This document shows positions 30,409-40,465 of a DNA stretch of 64,000 bases, one piece after another (positions within the stretch are counted from its first letter, which is position 1; each line of letters opens with the position of its first letter). The position numbers and the translations under genes were made by a program. Source of the stretch: Phymatolithon calcareum (taxonomy: Eukaryota; Rhodophyta; Florideophyceae; Hapalidiales); contig OZ345370.1 of assembly GCA_977006965.1 (NCBI GenBank), positions 1,178,001-1,242,000 on the forward strand, given 5' to 3'. A model generated the notes under the pieces. The model searched no databases. It saw only the letters and a list, made by a program, of their open reading frames with translations, and was not told the origin of the DNA.

Positions 30409-30721
30409 ACAATGGAGATGACCACCTGTGGTATAGTGGTAAAACTGCCTCCGCGCACCTGTGCGCATGTTTCGGTATGATACAGGAAGGAATGTGAGGT
30501 CGCCGGTTCGAGTCCTGTCCCAAACAAGAATTGAATTACGTTCCGCGAAGGGCACACGGATTTCGCCGTGTAGTGGTGTGCCGCAGTACTCGCGGGAAGC
30601 AGTTACGCGAGTACCCAGAATGGATCCAGCTCATGAACATCTTAGAGGCCCCCTAGATGTGAGCTACCTTAGCGTAGCTCGAATATCATGCAATAAACAA
30701 ACAAACAAACAATGGAGATGA
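30409..30721 (+). mobile_element. tRNA-derived SINE with target-site duplications
   Basis: A short retroelement flanked by identical 13-bp direct repeats, ACAATGGAGATGA, at 30409-30421 and 30709-30721. The head has RNA polymerase III promoter boxes: A box TGGTATAGTGG at 30429-30439 and a perfect B box GGTTCGAGTCC at 30505-30515. It does not fold as a tRNA, because acceptor ends do not pair. The body has two stems (GTACTCGCG with CGCGAGTAC; GAGCTAC with GTAGCTC just before the tail). It ends in a CAAA-type simple repeat (ACAAACAAACAAAC). The perfect duplications imply recent insertion. Confidence 0.85.
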
Positions 30722-32814
30722 AGACTGATCAGCTCCACTAGGCGTGGGAATAACAACAGCATCGCCAATTACGCGCATCCTGAGAGACGATAAAGGCACG
30801 GCGTGCAGTGTACATTCATATGTTCTTCTTCGAACACATGGAGAATTATGATGCCACACAAATCACGTTGAGTGGTAGACTGAAGCGCGGGTCGTAGATT
30901 GATCTGCCGTATGCTACGAACCTGCCACCAGTGCCTGTCCCTGCGCTCCTCTGCATATGCATACAGCGCTTTATTACAATACAAAGCGCAGTGAGTGCGC
31001 ACAAAGCGATGTGCCTCTAGTTGCACTTAAACTTACGTGGAATCACCGTCTGTCATTTGAAGTGCCGGTTTGATGAGTGATTAGAACGAGGGCCTTCCAA
31101 AACAAACTATTCATATGACGATTTGACGGCCACATTCACAGAGCAGGCGGGGCTCACTCAGTTGAGGCGATATTGGACTAGACGCAATCTCCTGATCGGG
31201 GACTTTTAGCATCTATTTCCAATATCAGGGGTGTGGAAGAGCCGTGAGGCTTGCGGAGAGGCTTTCCTGACTCTCGGGGGCCTAACGTGCCGTCAATGGT
31301 TGCACTCTTCGCGCAGGAAAAACCGTCCCGATCCCAATTGATTGGAGAATTAATTATGATCGGGGCGGCTTTTTCTTCGAGAAAAGTACAACCATAAATC
31401 CTTCTGGAACGTATTCGTCCTGAAAAGCGGCGAAAAGACAGCTCCCTGTTGTAGCGACCGGAATATCGTCCAAAAAATACGCCGGTGACGGCGACTGCGC
31501 AAGATGGAATCTTGTTTTCATAACCAGTCGAAGACGCCGACAGGTATCATAGTCAAGATGCACCATCGTAAATCTAGTGAATGTTGCAACGCCGTGGGCG
31601 TACGCCCATGTTAACGTTAACATCAGCTGGGCTAATCGAGGAGGATCAAGAATGATAAACCAATCAGAGACGAACAACTTGATGCAATGATACAGTTACG
31701 AAACTAACTGAGACAAGAAGTCGGACAGCAAGGTCGGACAACGCCCGGAGCAGGGAATGCAAGGAAGATCCGTCTTGAGATTTTGCACATCACGCTGAAT
31801 ACTCACTGGGTTCGAACAGCGTGCACATGAAGCAACTTCATTTTGAAATCGAGTCGGCAAAAGCGAACGCTGTTTCGAAGGCCGTTAACTACTGTATCTT
31901 GGTTTTCGAATGCCCCCTCTACGTGGGCGGCTCAGGATTTCGCCCTGGCCCCGTGTCAGATGCAAAGTTCCGAAATTATACTGTAGCTTCCTCTGAGATT
32001 TGAACCCGCATTCGACTGCTTTCGAAATGTGGAGGAGACACCGTGCGATCTCTACCGGAGACACGTCGACTGCACGAAAAGAAATACAGTAAACGTTTTT
32101 TTAGAAAAACATTTATTTCGCCTTGCTCCTAAAAATGCCTACGTTGCTTCCACTCTGTCCTTTCGCTGGCTATATTTACTTGTCTTGCGCGTCTGGTCCC
32201 GAGGATTTAATCCTGATGTTGGTGTGGCGCATTTCAGCGGCACATTGCGGACCGAGTGACGCTAGTCCATTCTAAGGACATGAATCAGTGCCCAGTGCAT
32301 GTCCGCTACTACTGTACACTTTGTCCTTCTACTTTCGATCTGACAACAATAAAACATCATAAGCTCCAAAGCCGATCGTTTTGCGCCACTCTGGAAGGAA
32401 TGCTTAGATTCTTTGCTACCAGCTTTACATGTACCATACTCGGCGTGCAAAGCAGACAGAAACCTTCTCGCTCACTCGACATTCAACAAAGGCCAGGGAT
32501 TACCGATGCGTATTTTGTGCATCAGAGACGTAGCTTCAGTCCAAGCAAGGATTACGCTTTGCTTCTGCCGATATCATGTCAAACTCATTGCTGAACATAA
32601 AAATCGACCCGTGCCAAAAGTGGCGACAGTAGTTCTGAGTCCGGTGGCCAGTTTTTGGACGCGTTAACGGCCACAAGTTACCTCACAGATGTTGGTAAAG
32701 CCCCGAATGAACAGCTTTCCACAGGCCCGGTGACACCAGCACAAAGAGCTTGATATTCAAGCTCTATTTTCCCGTCTCGTCCAAGTCTCTCGACCAGTGG
32801 GACAATTGTGCGAG
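30722..32814. other. Long intergenic region
   Basis: About 2.1 kb without a supported gene. A 107-codon minus-strand ORF (31354-31677) and an 85-codon one (30769-31026) have no motifs. A possible RNA stem lies at 31318-31374. An isolated B-box-like GGGTTCAAATCTC is on the minus strand near 32000. Confidence 0.35.
31318..31374. repeat. Imperfect inverted repeat
   Basis: AAAAACCGTCCCGATC at 31318-31333 pairs with GATCGGGGCGGCTTTTT at 31358-31374 with one bulge and one mismatch. The spacer is AT-rich. No gene is adjacent. Confidence 0.5.
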
Positions 32815-33140
32815 GAAGTAGTCAGATTTTTGTACAAACTGCGCTACAAAAAAGGTTGTGTACTTCGGGTTCTTAATGGAAGGGAGAAGGCGTCGGTGCA
32901 TGGGAAAAGGTATTTCTGCAGAGTGCGTGGGATCGGGATGCGCACGTTAGAGCGAAGTCCCATAGCATGTGAGCACGGTACAAAATAGTTAGCAGAATTT
33001 GGCTGTGATTTGGTGCGGTTCTATGCAGACTTTCGGTCACTGGGATGACTCGACCAGGTACATCCGATCCGTGCATGAGAATGTTTGCGGGATGAAGGTA
33101 ACCCGAAATCAATGTCTTCATATACAGAAAGATATGCATA
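32815..33140 (+). pseudogene. Processed or degenerate copy of the C2H2 zinc-finger gene
   Basis: A decayed copy of the zinc-finger gene at 42454-43170, in opposite orientation. In one frame it reads GREKASVHGKRYFCRV against GKEKASVQAKRYFCKL in the gene. After frame shifts it reads FGHWDDSTRYIRSVHE against FGHRGDLTRHIRSVHE, then NQCLHIQKDMHS against NHSLIRHKKNVHN. Nucleotide identity is clear across the finger region (for example AAAAGGTATTTCTGCA in both). Zinc-ligand codons are lost and at least two frame changes occur, so it cannot encode working fingers. The N-terminal half of the parent was not detected. Confidence 0.8.
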
Positions 33141-34078
33141 GCATAGACGCTTCGCTGATTTCAATGCTTGTACTGATATTACCTCAGGACGAAGTTTAGA
33201 AAGATATCGGATGTACACGGAGACAATGCACGGAATATAGAGTGGAATCCAAGTTAATGCAGGGGTGTCACTTATTCAGCGATAATACAGCCTTTCGAGG
33301 GATAGTCTACGGGCCATTCCATGAGTGCACGCGCTCGGAAGCCCTGGATGGAGCACTTGATAAGTTGGATCCGCAGAATGCAAGGCAGAAAGTGGTCGAG
33401 TCCAAGCACCAACAATCCCGTGGAGGACTGAGATAGGACTACTTTGAGTCCTGAGTTTTCCCGTCCGCCATACTGGTGGACGTTTCGTGAGCTGCACAAA
33501 GGTAGGTAGCATCAGAGGAAGCCTTGCCCATATCTTCGGAAGTCTGTGGGGCTTTTAAATAAACTTGAAAGGAAAAAAAAAACTTGATAAGTTGGTGGTT
33601 TATATCGTTGAGTGGAAGCAAATTAAATATTAATCTGGCAGCTCTTCGTTGTGGGCGACTATGCGAGGGTTTAACCTAGTTTCATTCTCTTTATCTTAGG
33701 AGTCACTGTTAACTTAGAGAGGAAGAAAACTGGACCAGGGAGCTCGAAGGAACTGCTCCGATATCGGGTCGGATTTTCTTTCTAGGGAGGATTCTTGAAC
33801 AACTTGCAGTCAATGCAAGTGACCACAAAAGTCGTTTTAAATTGCTATCTACACAGCAACTCTAAATAAGTGCTATGGCCTGAGAAGCATGACAAGAGTG
33901 AAGGATGTATACATGGGAAGAAAGGTGAAGGTATGGGGAACCAGCTGCCTCGTCAAAAAAGCTAAGGTAAGAGGGCTACAATGTGTAGCAGAAATAAAAA
34001 AGACAGTTTTTGAGTGAGTTACGGCCCTCGTACAGGTACCAATGCGCGGATGTAGTACCGAGTACAACAAAAACTTAC
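33141..34078. other. Intergenic, nothing identified
   Basis: Downstream of PIP5K. A poly-A run lies near 33573. No coding or RNA feature is supported. Confidence 0.35.
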
Positions 34079-35752
34079 TCATGATTCAACCGGCGGTACA
34101 TCTTCCGGTGAGCACGAATGTTTTTCTTCTACAGCGGATCCGCTGGCGGGTTCCGGTAAGGACGAAGTGCGTCTGATGGGGCTGTTTTCTTGGCCGTTCC
34201 CCCTGATATTCACCTCCGGGGCCGAAGAACGTTTCTTTATGATACCATCTTTTGGTGTCTGTTCTTGTGAACCCATGACAAGCGTGGTGGTGTCAAAATT
34301 GGGGTCCGGCAATAGCTTCGTCCGTAGAAACTCCATGAATCGACGCTTGTACAATGACGGTGGGGCGACAGATGCAGCAGAGCATGAGCAGGATTGCACG
34401 ATACGCATTCCATATTCTGCCTTCTTTCGCGTCCGAAACCGTTGGAGAAAATCGATAATGCCCATACATACGCGCACTCCCATTTTCTGCCCCGCATCGT
34501 TGATTTGATACCCGACCTCGTACGGCGCATTCTTCTCATCGGGACCAAAAGTAACCTTGTAATGTTCGTCCTCCTCGTGCAACATGTCCGAGATGCCAAG
34601 CAGCAGGCTGTAGTCCATGACATGGTGCGACTCGAGATAGGCGGAGTCTACCTCCAGTTGGTTCAAGAGGCGCTTGACGGTGTGCTCGGCGAAGAAAATC
34701 GGGGCCTTAAGATCGAGATCTTTTAACGTCACATTTTTGCTCTCCAGCTGCTTGGTAGAGGCGGTACGATTCATGGTGGAACCTTTCAAGTCGTACTTAG
34801 TGTCGATAAAAAGTTGGTCATCGAAAACGGAGGACATGATGACCATACGGATATGGTTATTACGTGTGGTTTTCACGCTGAAATGAGCGAGGTACTTAGT
34901 AAGCAAAGTTTTCGGGTAGTCAGAGATATGCGTATAGTAAGTTGGGAGCATTGACATGAGCATCCTCTCCTCCACACCAGTGAGCGTCTTCATGAAATAC
35001 TTTTCATCATCAGTGATGTAGAAAAGCGCTCCAGACTTACCCGGGGTGGGTAATTCGCGAATTCGCGATTCCGAACAGGTCGCCTCCAAAAATTGGTCTT
35101 CCGGGACCTTAAACTTTTGCCGAATCTGGCGGTATACAAAAGGTGCTGGATGAACCCATTTGGCAAAATGATGTGATTCCGCACTGCCGCTCCGATAATC
35201 GTCAACGGGATTGAAGTCAAACGCGAGACTCTCCCGAAAATCTGCCGAAGTGGGCTCGGAACCATCCGAGCTTTGCAGTAATTCTGAGGTGTATCGAAGA
35301 CCAAACTGAATCGAAAGCACAATCTCCCAGCTTTTATGGCCCTTGAACACTAGCTGGCCATCGCGCACTTTCTTTCTATGACGTCCGGTAGCCGCCGGTG
35401 GGATCGCTGCTCGCACCGCCTTCGTAATCTTATGCTTAAGCTTGGAATTCTTGATGTTTTCACGGCGCGGGGTACCGTCGCCAAAAACAACTTCACCCGA
35501 GCCCGAATGCGGACGCTCAGTAATGCTCTGCGGGTCGACGGGGCCGTAGCGAAGAGTGGACGCACCAGGCGGGATGTGAATCTTCTTTGAGAAGTAGCTG
35601 GGCGTATTTAGGCCGCCGGGGAGAGGTGTCGGGGACCCGGGGGCGTCGGCGAACTGCTCGGAGCAAGAGGTGGAAGCGTCGTCATCGACGTCGGGAAGGT
35701 GAGGGACTGACGCGGCGAGGCTTGCCGCGTCGTCTTCACCCGACGCGCCCAT
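34079..35752 (-). CDS. Phosphatidylinositol 4-phosphate 5-kinase
   Basis: A 557-residue lipid kinase that phosphorylates PI4P to PI(4,5)P2 at membranes, feeding trafficking and cytoskeletal signalling. The N-terminal 130 residues are acidic then basic and disordered. The kinase core begins near VFKGHKSWEIVLSIQFGLRYT (135-154). The ATP-binding block GKSGALFYITDDEKYFMKT is at 238-256 with Lys255. DLKGST is at 321-326 and the MDYSLLLGISD motif at 379-389. The C-terminal YKRRFMEFL follows, then a Ser-rich tail. Plant MORN repeats are absent. Single exon. A GTAAGT directly after the TGA may mark a 3' UTR intron. Confidence 0.93.
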   Translation of the reverse strand: MGASGEDDAASLAASVPHLPDVDDDASTSCSEQFADAPGSPTPLPGGLNTPSYFSKKIHIPPGASTLRYGPVDPQSITERPHSGSGEVVFGDGTPRRENIKNSKLKHKITKAVRAAIPPAATGRHRKKVRDGQLVFKGHKSWEIVLSIQFGLRYTSELLQSSDGSEPTSADFRESLAFDFNPVDDYRSGSAESHHFAKWVHPAPFVYRQIRQKFKVPEDQFLEATCSESRIRELPTPGKSGALFYITDDEKYFMKTLTGVEERMLMSMLPTYYTHISDYPKTLLTKYLAHFSVKTTRNNHIRMVIMSSVFDDQLFIDTKYDLKGSTMNRTASTKQLESKNVTLKDLDLKAPIFFAEHTVKRLLNQLEVDSAYLESHHVMDYSLLLGISDMLHEEDEHYKVTFGPDEKNAPYEVGYQINDAGQKMGVRVCMGIIDFLQRFRTRKKAEYGMRIVQSCSCSAASVAPPSLYKRRFMEFLRTKLLPDPNFDTTTLVMGSQEQTPKDGIIKKRSSAPEVNIRGNGQENSPIRRTSSLPEPASGSAVEEKHSCSPEDVPPVES

Positions 35753-36194
35753 CGAAAGAGCGACTTCGTAGCGTCGTAGGATATGCGCGGCTCACCTCAG
35801 CCGCGCATGGGGCGACACGGAGAATCGGGGAGACCGTGCGGAGAGTTGCGGGAAAAACGATTTTCGGTTGCGATGGACGGTGGTGCGCACCTCCCCTTCG
35901 CTGACGGCCGCACGTGGACCGAGCAGAGGGGCGCGACGTGGGCCTACGTGATGCAGAGGCGGCGCGGGCTCTCGGGTGGTCGGCGCTACGGGCGGTGCGT
36001 ACGTCAACAGCGCGATGAGGCAAGTTGAATGCACACAATGTCTTTACTGGTTGCTGTATAACAGGTTCGTTATTTTTGCGCTTCGTTACTTAGTGGTCGT
36101 AATTGGCATCTCCTCATTGGTCGTTTTAGTATAGTAATATGATCTCAAGTTCTATTCCTTTGCCTTCTGCGTCGCTGTAATGCAGGAAATAGCG
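35753..36194. other. Intergenic, PIP5K upstream region
   Basis: GC-rich near the PIP5K start codon and AT-rich further out. Only shadow-type short ORFs are present. Confidence 0.4.
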
Positions 36195-37423
36195 TCATAG
36201 CTTGGCGGCACGCTGCAACGCCGCCACCTCACTTACCAGAACCGGTCGCTCCTCCCGAAGCGACAATGCTGCCGCAAATGCAATAACAATCGGGATACGC
36301 CCGTCATTTCCGGTCACGGGCGGCACCTTGCGTGTCGACACTGAATGCACAAATTGCACTATTTCCTCCGTGAATGCATCCTTATATCTGTCCATGAAGA
36401 AGTTCATCGGTGCATCTCGGACCACACCCGTCTTTGTCCAAGTCCGCGCGGTGTTTGAGAACTTGTTTTCGATGTCCACGGCGCCCTTACTCCCGAGAAC
36501 TTCTAGACGCTGATCGTATCCATAAGGTGCTTCTCTACAGCACTGGATGGTACCGATTGCGCCTCCTGCGAACCGCAATACTACCACAGCGGACGTGACA
36601 TCCCCGACATCGGCAATCTCCTTACTGAAAGATGAGGCCCTAGCGGTAACCTCCACGATCTCATCACCCATTACGAAACGCGACATATCGAAGTCATGCA
36701 CCATCATGCTTTTCGTTGCAAGTAAGTGTACGTGAAGAATTGTCAGATGCCGATGAAAAATGCATTTGGATCTTGGACGCAGTACCCGTCGTGAGAACGC
36801 ATGAAAACTTACTCGAAGAATAATCCCCCGCTTGTCTTGACGTATTCAATCGGCGGTGGCGCTGGATCCCGCGACACAATAGATAGCATACGCGGCGTCC
36901 CAATGTCGCCCCGTGCGACTGCGTCTCGCACCCGTGCAAATTCAGAGTCGAAGCGCCTCTGGAATCCGACCTGAAGAATCACTCCGGCCTTTTCCACGTC
37001 GTGAAGTGCAGCGTCGATGCGTTCTAGATTATGGTCGATAGGTTTCTCGCAGAAGACGTCCTTCCCAGCGCGTGCACACGCGCGAATGATGTCACAATGT
37101 GTTCCTGACGGGCTGCATACTACCACAGCTCGCACCTGCGGTAGATCAACGAGACATTGCCACTCTGTTGTCCATGCAGAATTGCATTCTTTTCCAGCCG
37201 ATTCTGCCGCCGATTCAAAGTAATCCGCCACCGCCACTATTCGAACCTTCGGCAATGAACGCAGAGTGCTCATATGCACTCTCCCGATTCGTCCCGCGCC
37301 TATAACCCCTACCCCGATCACATTATGCCCGATGTTCGGCATTGTCCCACTCCATTTTCCATGTGCCGCCTGTTGCGCAACCACCGAGATTACGTCCAAA
37401 GGTGCCATGTCTGCAGCCGTCAA
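36195..37423 (-). CDS. Gfo/Idh/MocA oxidoreductase, inositol 2-dehydrogenase-like
   Basis: An NAD(P)-dependent dehydrogenase in two exons. Exon 1 (37423-36813) holds the Rossmann motif GVIGAGRIGRVHMSTL and the EKPIDHNLERID segment with the conserved EKP. It ends SGGLFF plus GA, then GTAAGT. The intron (36812-36709, 104 nt, branch CTGAC) ends AAG. Exon 2 (36708-36195) starts C, restoring D, and reads DMMVHDFDMSRFVMGDE. This is the family's catalytic strip (D-x3-HD-x2), so the join is exact. The product is 374 residues. The best match is inositol 2-dehydrogenase, but related sugar dehydrogenases share these motifs. Start choice is uncertain: later Met codons precede the Rossmann fold. Confidence 0.88.
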
Positions 37424-37669
37424 CTCCCTGCTGCTGCCTTGTCAACGTACCTTCGCATGCAGAGCCTTGGGATTTGAGAGATGATGCGTGCTTCCACTCC
37501 TCCAAACGGACCGTAGTAATAATTTCTTTCGTCAAATTTACTACCTGCTACTGTATTTGCTGCCTCATCTCAAAAATCCGAAATAAAACGTTTGGTATGC
37601 TACAACGCCTCTGATTGGCACTCGCCAACGTCGACCACTCTCCGGCCTCAACAGGCGCAACAAAGCAGC

Positions 37670-39619
37670 TCAAATCGCATGCATTCTGCTTGGGTCAACC
37701 TTGTTCTTCTCCTCCACAGCATGTCCCAGTACAAGCTCTTCAACACGGTCCACGTCCTTCGACGATCCTACGAAAAGAGGAACGCTCATTTCCAAACTCC
37801 ATGCCGAAAGTTCCAGCAAATGCCTCTTTCCAACAGAAGCCCTGCCGCCGGCTTGCCTTGCAACGAAAGCAAGCGGCGCAGCTTCGCTCAGGAACTTGGC
37901 TAGGTCCTTCTTCTGTGGTCCTGGAAGCATGAGGATACCGCCCTTTGTTAGCACATTGTGGAAGTTGGCCACCAGGTTGTTCAGATGTCTGAAGTGCTTC
38001 CCGCTATCAGCCGACTCAAGCTCCTCAACATACTTCCGCACGCCATCCACCACATTTGGGAGCACCGACGTATCAACAGAATACACGGGCCCAACCGCGG
38101 GTGTGTGGATGTGCTGCTTTGCCAGCACAAAATGGCCTGAGATAGCGTCCAGTGAGAACATATGGACACCGTATCCCATGCTGAACACAAGAAAGGTCGA
38201 CGATCCGTACATACAATATCCGGCTGCCACCTGTTCGTATCCTGGGCGCTGTAACAAATCAGAAGTATCGCCTTCTTTGCCGGGTGCTGATTTGCGGTAA
38301 TACACAGAGAAAATGGATCCCAGAGATGCGCCTGGCACACCACAAAGTGGATTGAACACAACAATATAGTTTCCAACATCTGTCCCGTCTTCAAGTGCCA
38401 TTGTTTGTCCGCCCTTCGAGCTGTAAATCAAACAACACAATCCCGAGGAAGCCAGAGAGGCGTGAATTTGCGAGTTTGCGAAAGCCGAGAGCGCGGAAAA
38501 AGCAGCATTAGGAGCATCGCATAGTTGCGAACGAACGCATTTGAAAGCCACACCTAGCTCTGTGATAAGCAGAGAGAGGTCATTAGACCCATGAGGGAAC
38601 TTGCGCTGGAGCTCGGTGCAGAATCTCTTGATGGTCATCATAGGCTTCACACTTTTCAGTCCCTCGTCCGGCTGCCCAAACTCGGGTGGCGGGATATGCG
38701 TCATGTCCAACCATGAACCTGACCGCCCCAAAGTGGAACTCTCGCCATCTTTTTTAGACTTATTCTCCTCCATTACCTTGATAGCATCGCTAACGATCGT
38801 GCGCGCGTCCTCGACAGGAATGAAATACTTCGAGTCCTTCAGAGTGGTGTTCAGACAATTATGGTTCTTGTCTTTAACGGCCCCAGAGACCAATTTCTTC
38901 CAGCTGTCGTGACATTCTTCAATAACCTCCATGGCGTATTCGGCGCTTTGCACTTGCTCACGGAATGCAAATACATTGAGCGCCTTACCATCTGGCACCT
39001 TGTATGTGCGGAACCACGAGAACGTTGCGTGAAGCAGGCCAGGGAGAACCCTGTAGAGATCGCCGACATCTTTCACCTCCTCCGCCAGAGGATCACGCAC
39101 ATTGACGACGAGCACTTTCCAATCCATTTCACCCTCATCAATCATGCCGAGCACACCGAGCACACGCACTTGGATGACTTCTCCGACCTGAGCAGCCTCC
39201 TTTCCGATTTCGCACACGTCAAGTGGATCGCCATCGCCGAGGGCTCCAGTCTCCATATGTACGTGGGTGGGGTCCTCCCACGTCTGCGGAAAGCAGCCAT
39301 AGTTCCAGATATAACCCTTGTACGGATAGACATTGTGCACATAACGCTTCTTCCCCTTCTTCATGTCCTGAACAATTGGAGCGAGAGGGTCCTTGGTCTT
39401 CAGCTCAAGCTTAGCATTAGTCCATTTTGGAATTTCGACTACCATGTTAAGAATTCCGGCCTCTTTGTCGGCCCAAAGCGGGATGTCGTGCAACGGATTG
39501 ACAGGACCGAATCCATCGCGTTGGAAAAAGTACTTGAAATCCGCATTGTCGTCCTCGGAATCACGAACGTGGATGAGGTTGTAGGCAGCCTCGGTGGCTG
39601 GGGCAGCGTCCTTCGCCAT
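37670..39619 (-). CDS. Inorganic pyrophosphatase fused to a degenerate FBPase domain
   Basis: A 649-residue two-domain protein in one uninterrupted frame. Residues about 15-270 are a eukaryotic family I soluble pyrophosphatase, which hydrolyses PPi to phosphate. Metal ligands are intact: D129, D131 and D134 in GDGDPLD, plus D161 and D166 in IDEGEMDWK. After a linker (about 280-325), residues about 327-632 resemble class I fructose-1,6-bisphosphatase: MTIKRFCTEL, the AAGYCMYGSSTFLVFSMGYG core, NLVANFHNVLTKGGILM and APLAFVARQAGGRASVGK with VPLFVGSSKDV. The FBPase metal motif DPLDGSSN is replaced by NPLCGVPG (N423, C426), and the Glu-Glu site upstream is missing. This half therefore looks catalytically dead and perhaps regulatory or sugar-phosphate-sensing. 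There is no evident transit peptide, so it is likely cytosolic. Confidence 0.9.
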   Translation of the reverse strand: MAKDAAPATEAAYNLIHVRDSEDDNADFKYFFQRDGFGPVNPLHDIPLWADKEAGILNMVVEIPKWTNAKLELKTKDPLAPIVQDMKKGKKRYVHNVYPYKGYIWNYGCFPQTWEDPTHVHMETGALGDGDPLDVCEIGKEAAQVGEVIQVRVLGVLGMIDEGEMDWKVLVVNVRDPLAEEVKDVGDLYRVLPGLLHATFSWFRTYKVPDGKALNVFAFREQVQSAEYAMEVIEECHDSWKKLVSGAVKDKNHNCLNTTLKDSKYFIPVEDARTIVSDAIKVMEENKSKKDGESSTLGRSGSWLDMTHIPPPEFGQPDEGLKSVKPMMTIKRFCTELQRKFPHGSNDLSLLITELGVAFKCVRSQLCDAPNAAFSALSAFANSQIHASLASSGLCCLIYSSKGGQTMALEDGTDVGNYIVVFNPLCGVPGASLGSIFSVYYRKSAPGKEGDTSDLLQRPGYEQVAAGYCMYGSSTFLVFSMGYGVHMFSLDAISGHFVLAKQHIHTPAVGPVYSVDTSVLPNVVDGVRKYVEELESADSGKHFRHLNNLVANFHNVLTKGGILMLPGPQKKDLAKFLSEAAPLAFVARQAGGRASVGKRHLLELSAWSLEMSVPLFVGSSKDVDRVEELVLGHAVEEKNKVDPSRMHAI

Positions 39620-40465
39620 TGTGAGATCCTTTTCGTTGTCAATGGGTTCCCGCTACCGACGTGTGCGGCGATTCGTGCTTGCGGAAGAACGGGTTTGCCG
39701 CTTCATGCACGACGTTAGTGCTTCTGCAAGGACGGACGACAGCCGCACACGTCAGTTCGGCACAGAACGAACTGTACAGTCCAATACCGCCTAGTGTAAT
39801 GCAGCTGCCGTCGGTGCCACATCAAATTTCCATGTCGAGGAGCATTTTGATTGGGTATCAAGAAAAAATTTGTCATCGGGCCAGAATATTTCGAAACTTG
39901 TGAGCACAGTTGGTCAATTTACTTAGACGGAAGAGGAGTCCAGAGACACGGTCATCGTCTAGAGAGATTTGCGAATCTGCTGAAGTGTACTGGCATTCTT
40001 GTTTGGGCGTCGCACAACGTGCTTATTCAATGCAGGGCTCCTCTATGGAGAAAACGAGCGCTATATTATTCAGCGGAAGGGCTTGTTCGCCCTACGAACA
40101 CAAGAACTGTGTCGACTTGCAGAACGTGGAAAAATAATTAGCGAAAGGCAAAACATGGTTACTCTGGATACCCTTTTCGAAAGTAGAATTGTTTAAAAAG
40201 GAACACGAAGCGTACGCAAGCAGGATCCAGCATGATGCTGGCGTCCTGAATCATCTAAATGCCACACTAATTCTGCGCTCGCACAGTTTCTCCCCGTGAA
40301 AAAATCGGATTCACTCGCAAAAGAGGAGTTGAAACGTTTTGAAATTTTCGAAAAAGACTCAAAATATTTTTGTGTTTTGCTATTCAATGACGTAATTTTT
40401 ACGGCAAGCAATCTCCCGCTCCCGATTCCCCTTAGCAACCCATCCGCCGGCCGAACAAAACAGCG
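39620..40465. other. Divergent promoter region
   Basis: About 850 bp between the divergent fusion gene and the 40466 gene. No repeat, RNA gene or clear regulatory site was recognised. Confidence 0.4.

Noticed and set aside
30421-30525. tRNA gene with intron
   Set aside because: Both boxes are good but the ends cannot pair, and direct repeats plus a simple tail flank a longer body, so it is a SINE.
31970-32080. tRNA-like element on the minus strand (GGGTTCAAATCTC, TTTCGAAA loop)
   Set aside because: The T-stem and acceptor stem do not pair and no D-arm is found. It is more likely an isolated B-box-like or SINE relic.
34067-34081. Coding intron at the end of PIP5K
   Set aside because: GTAAGT follows the TGA directly, so the stop precedes the donor; at most a 3' UTR intron.
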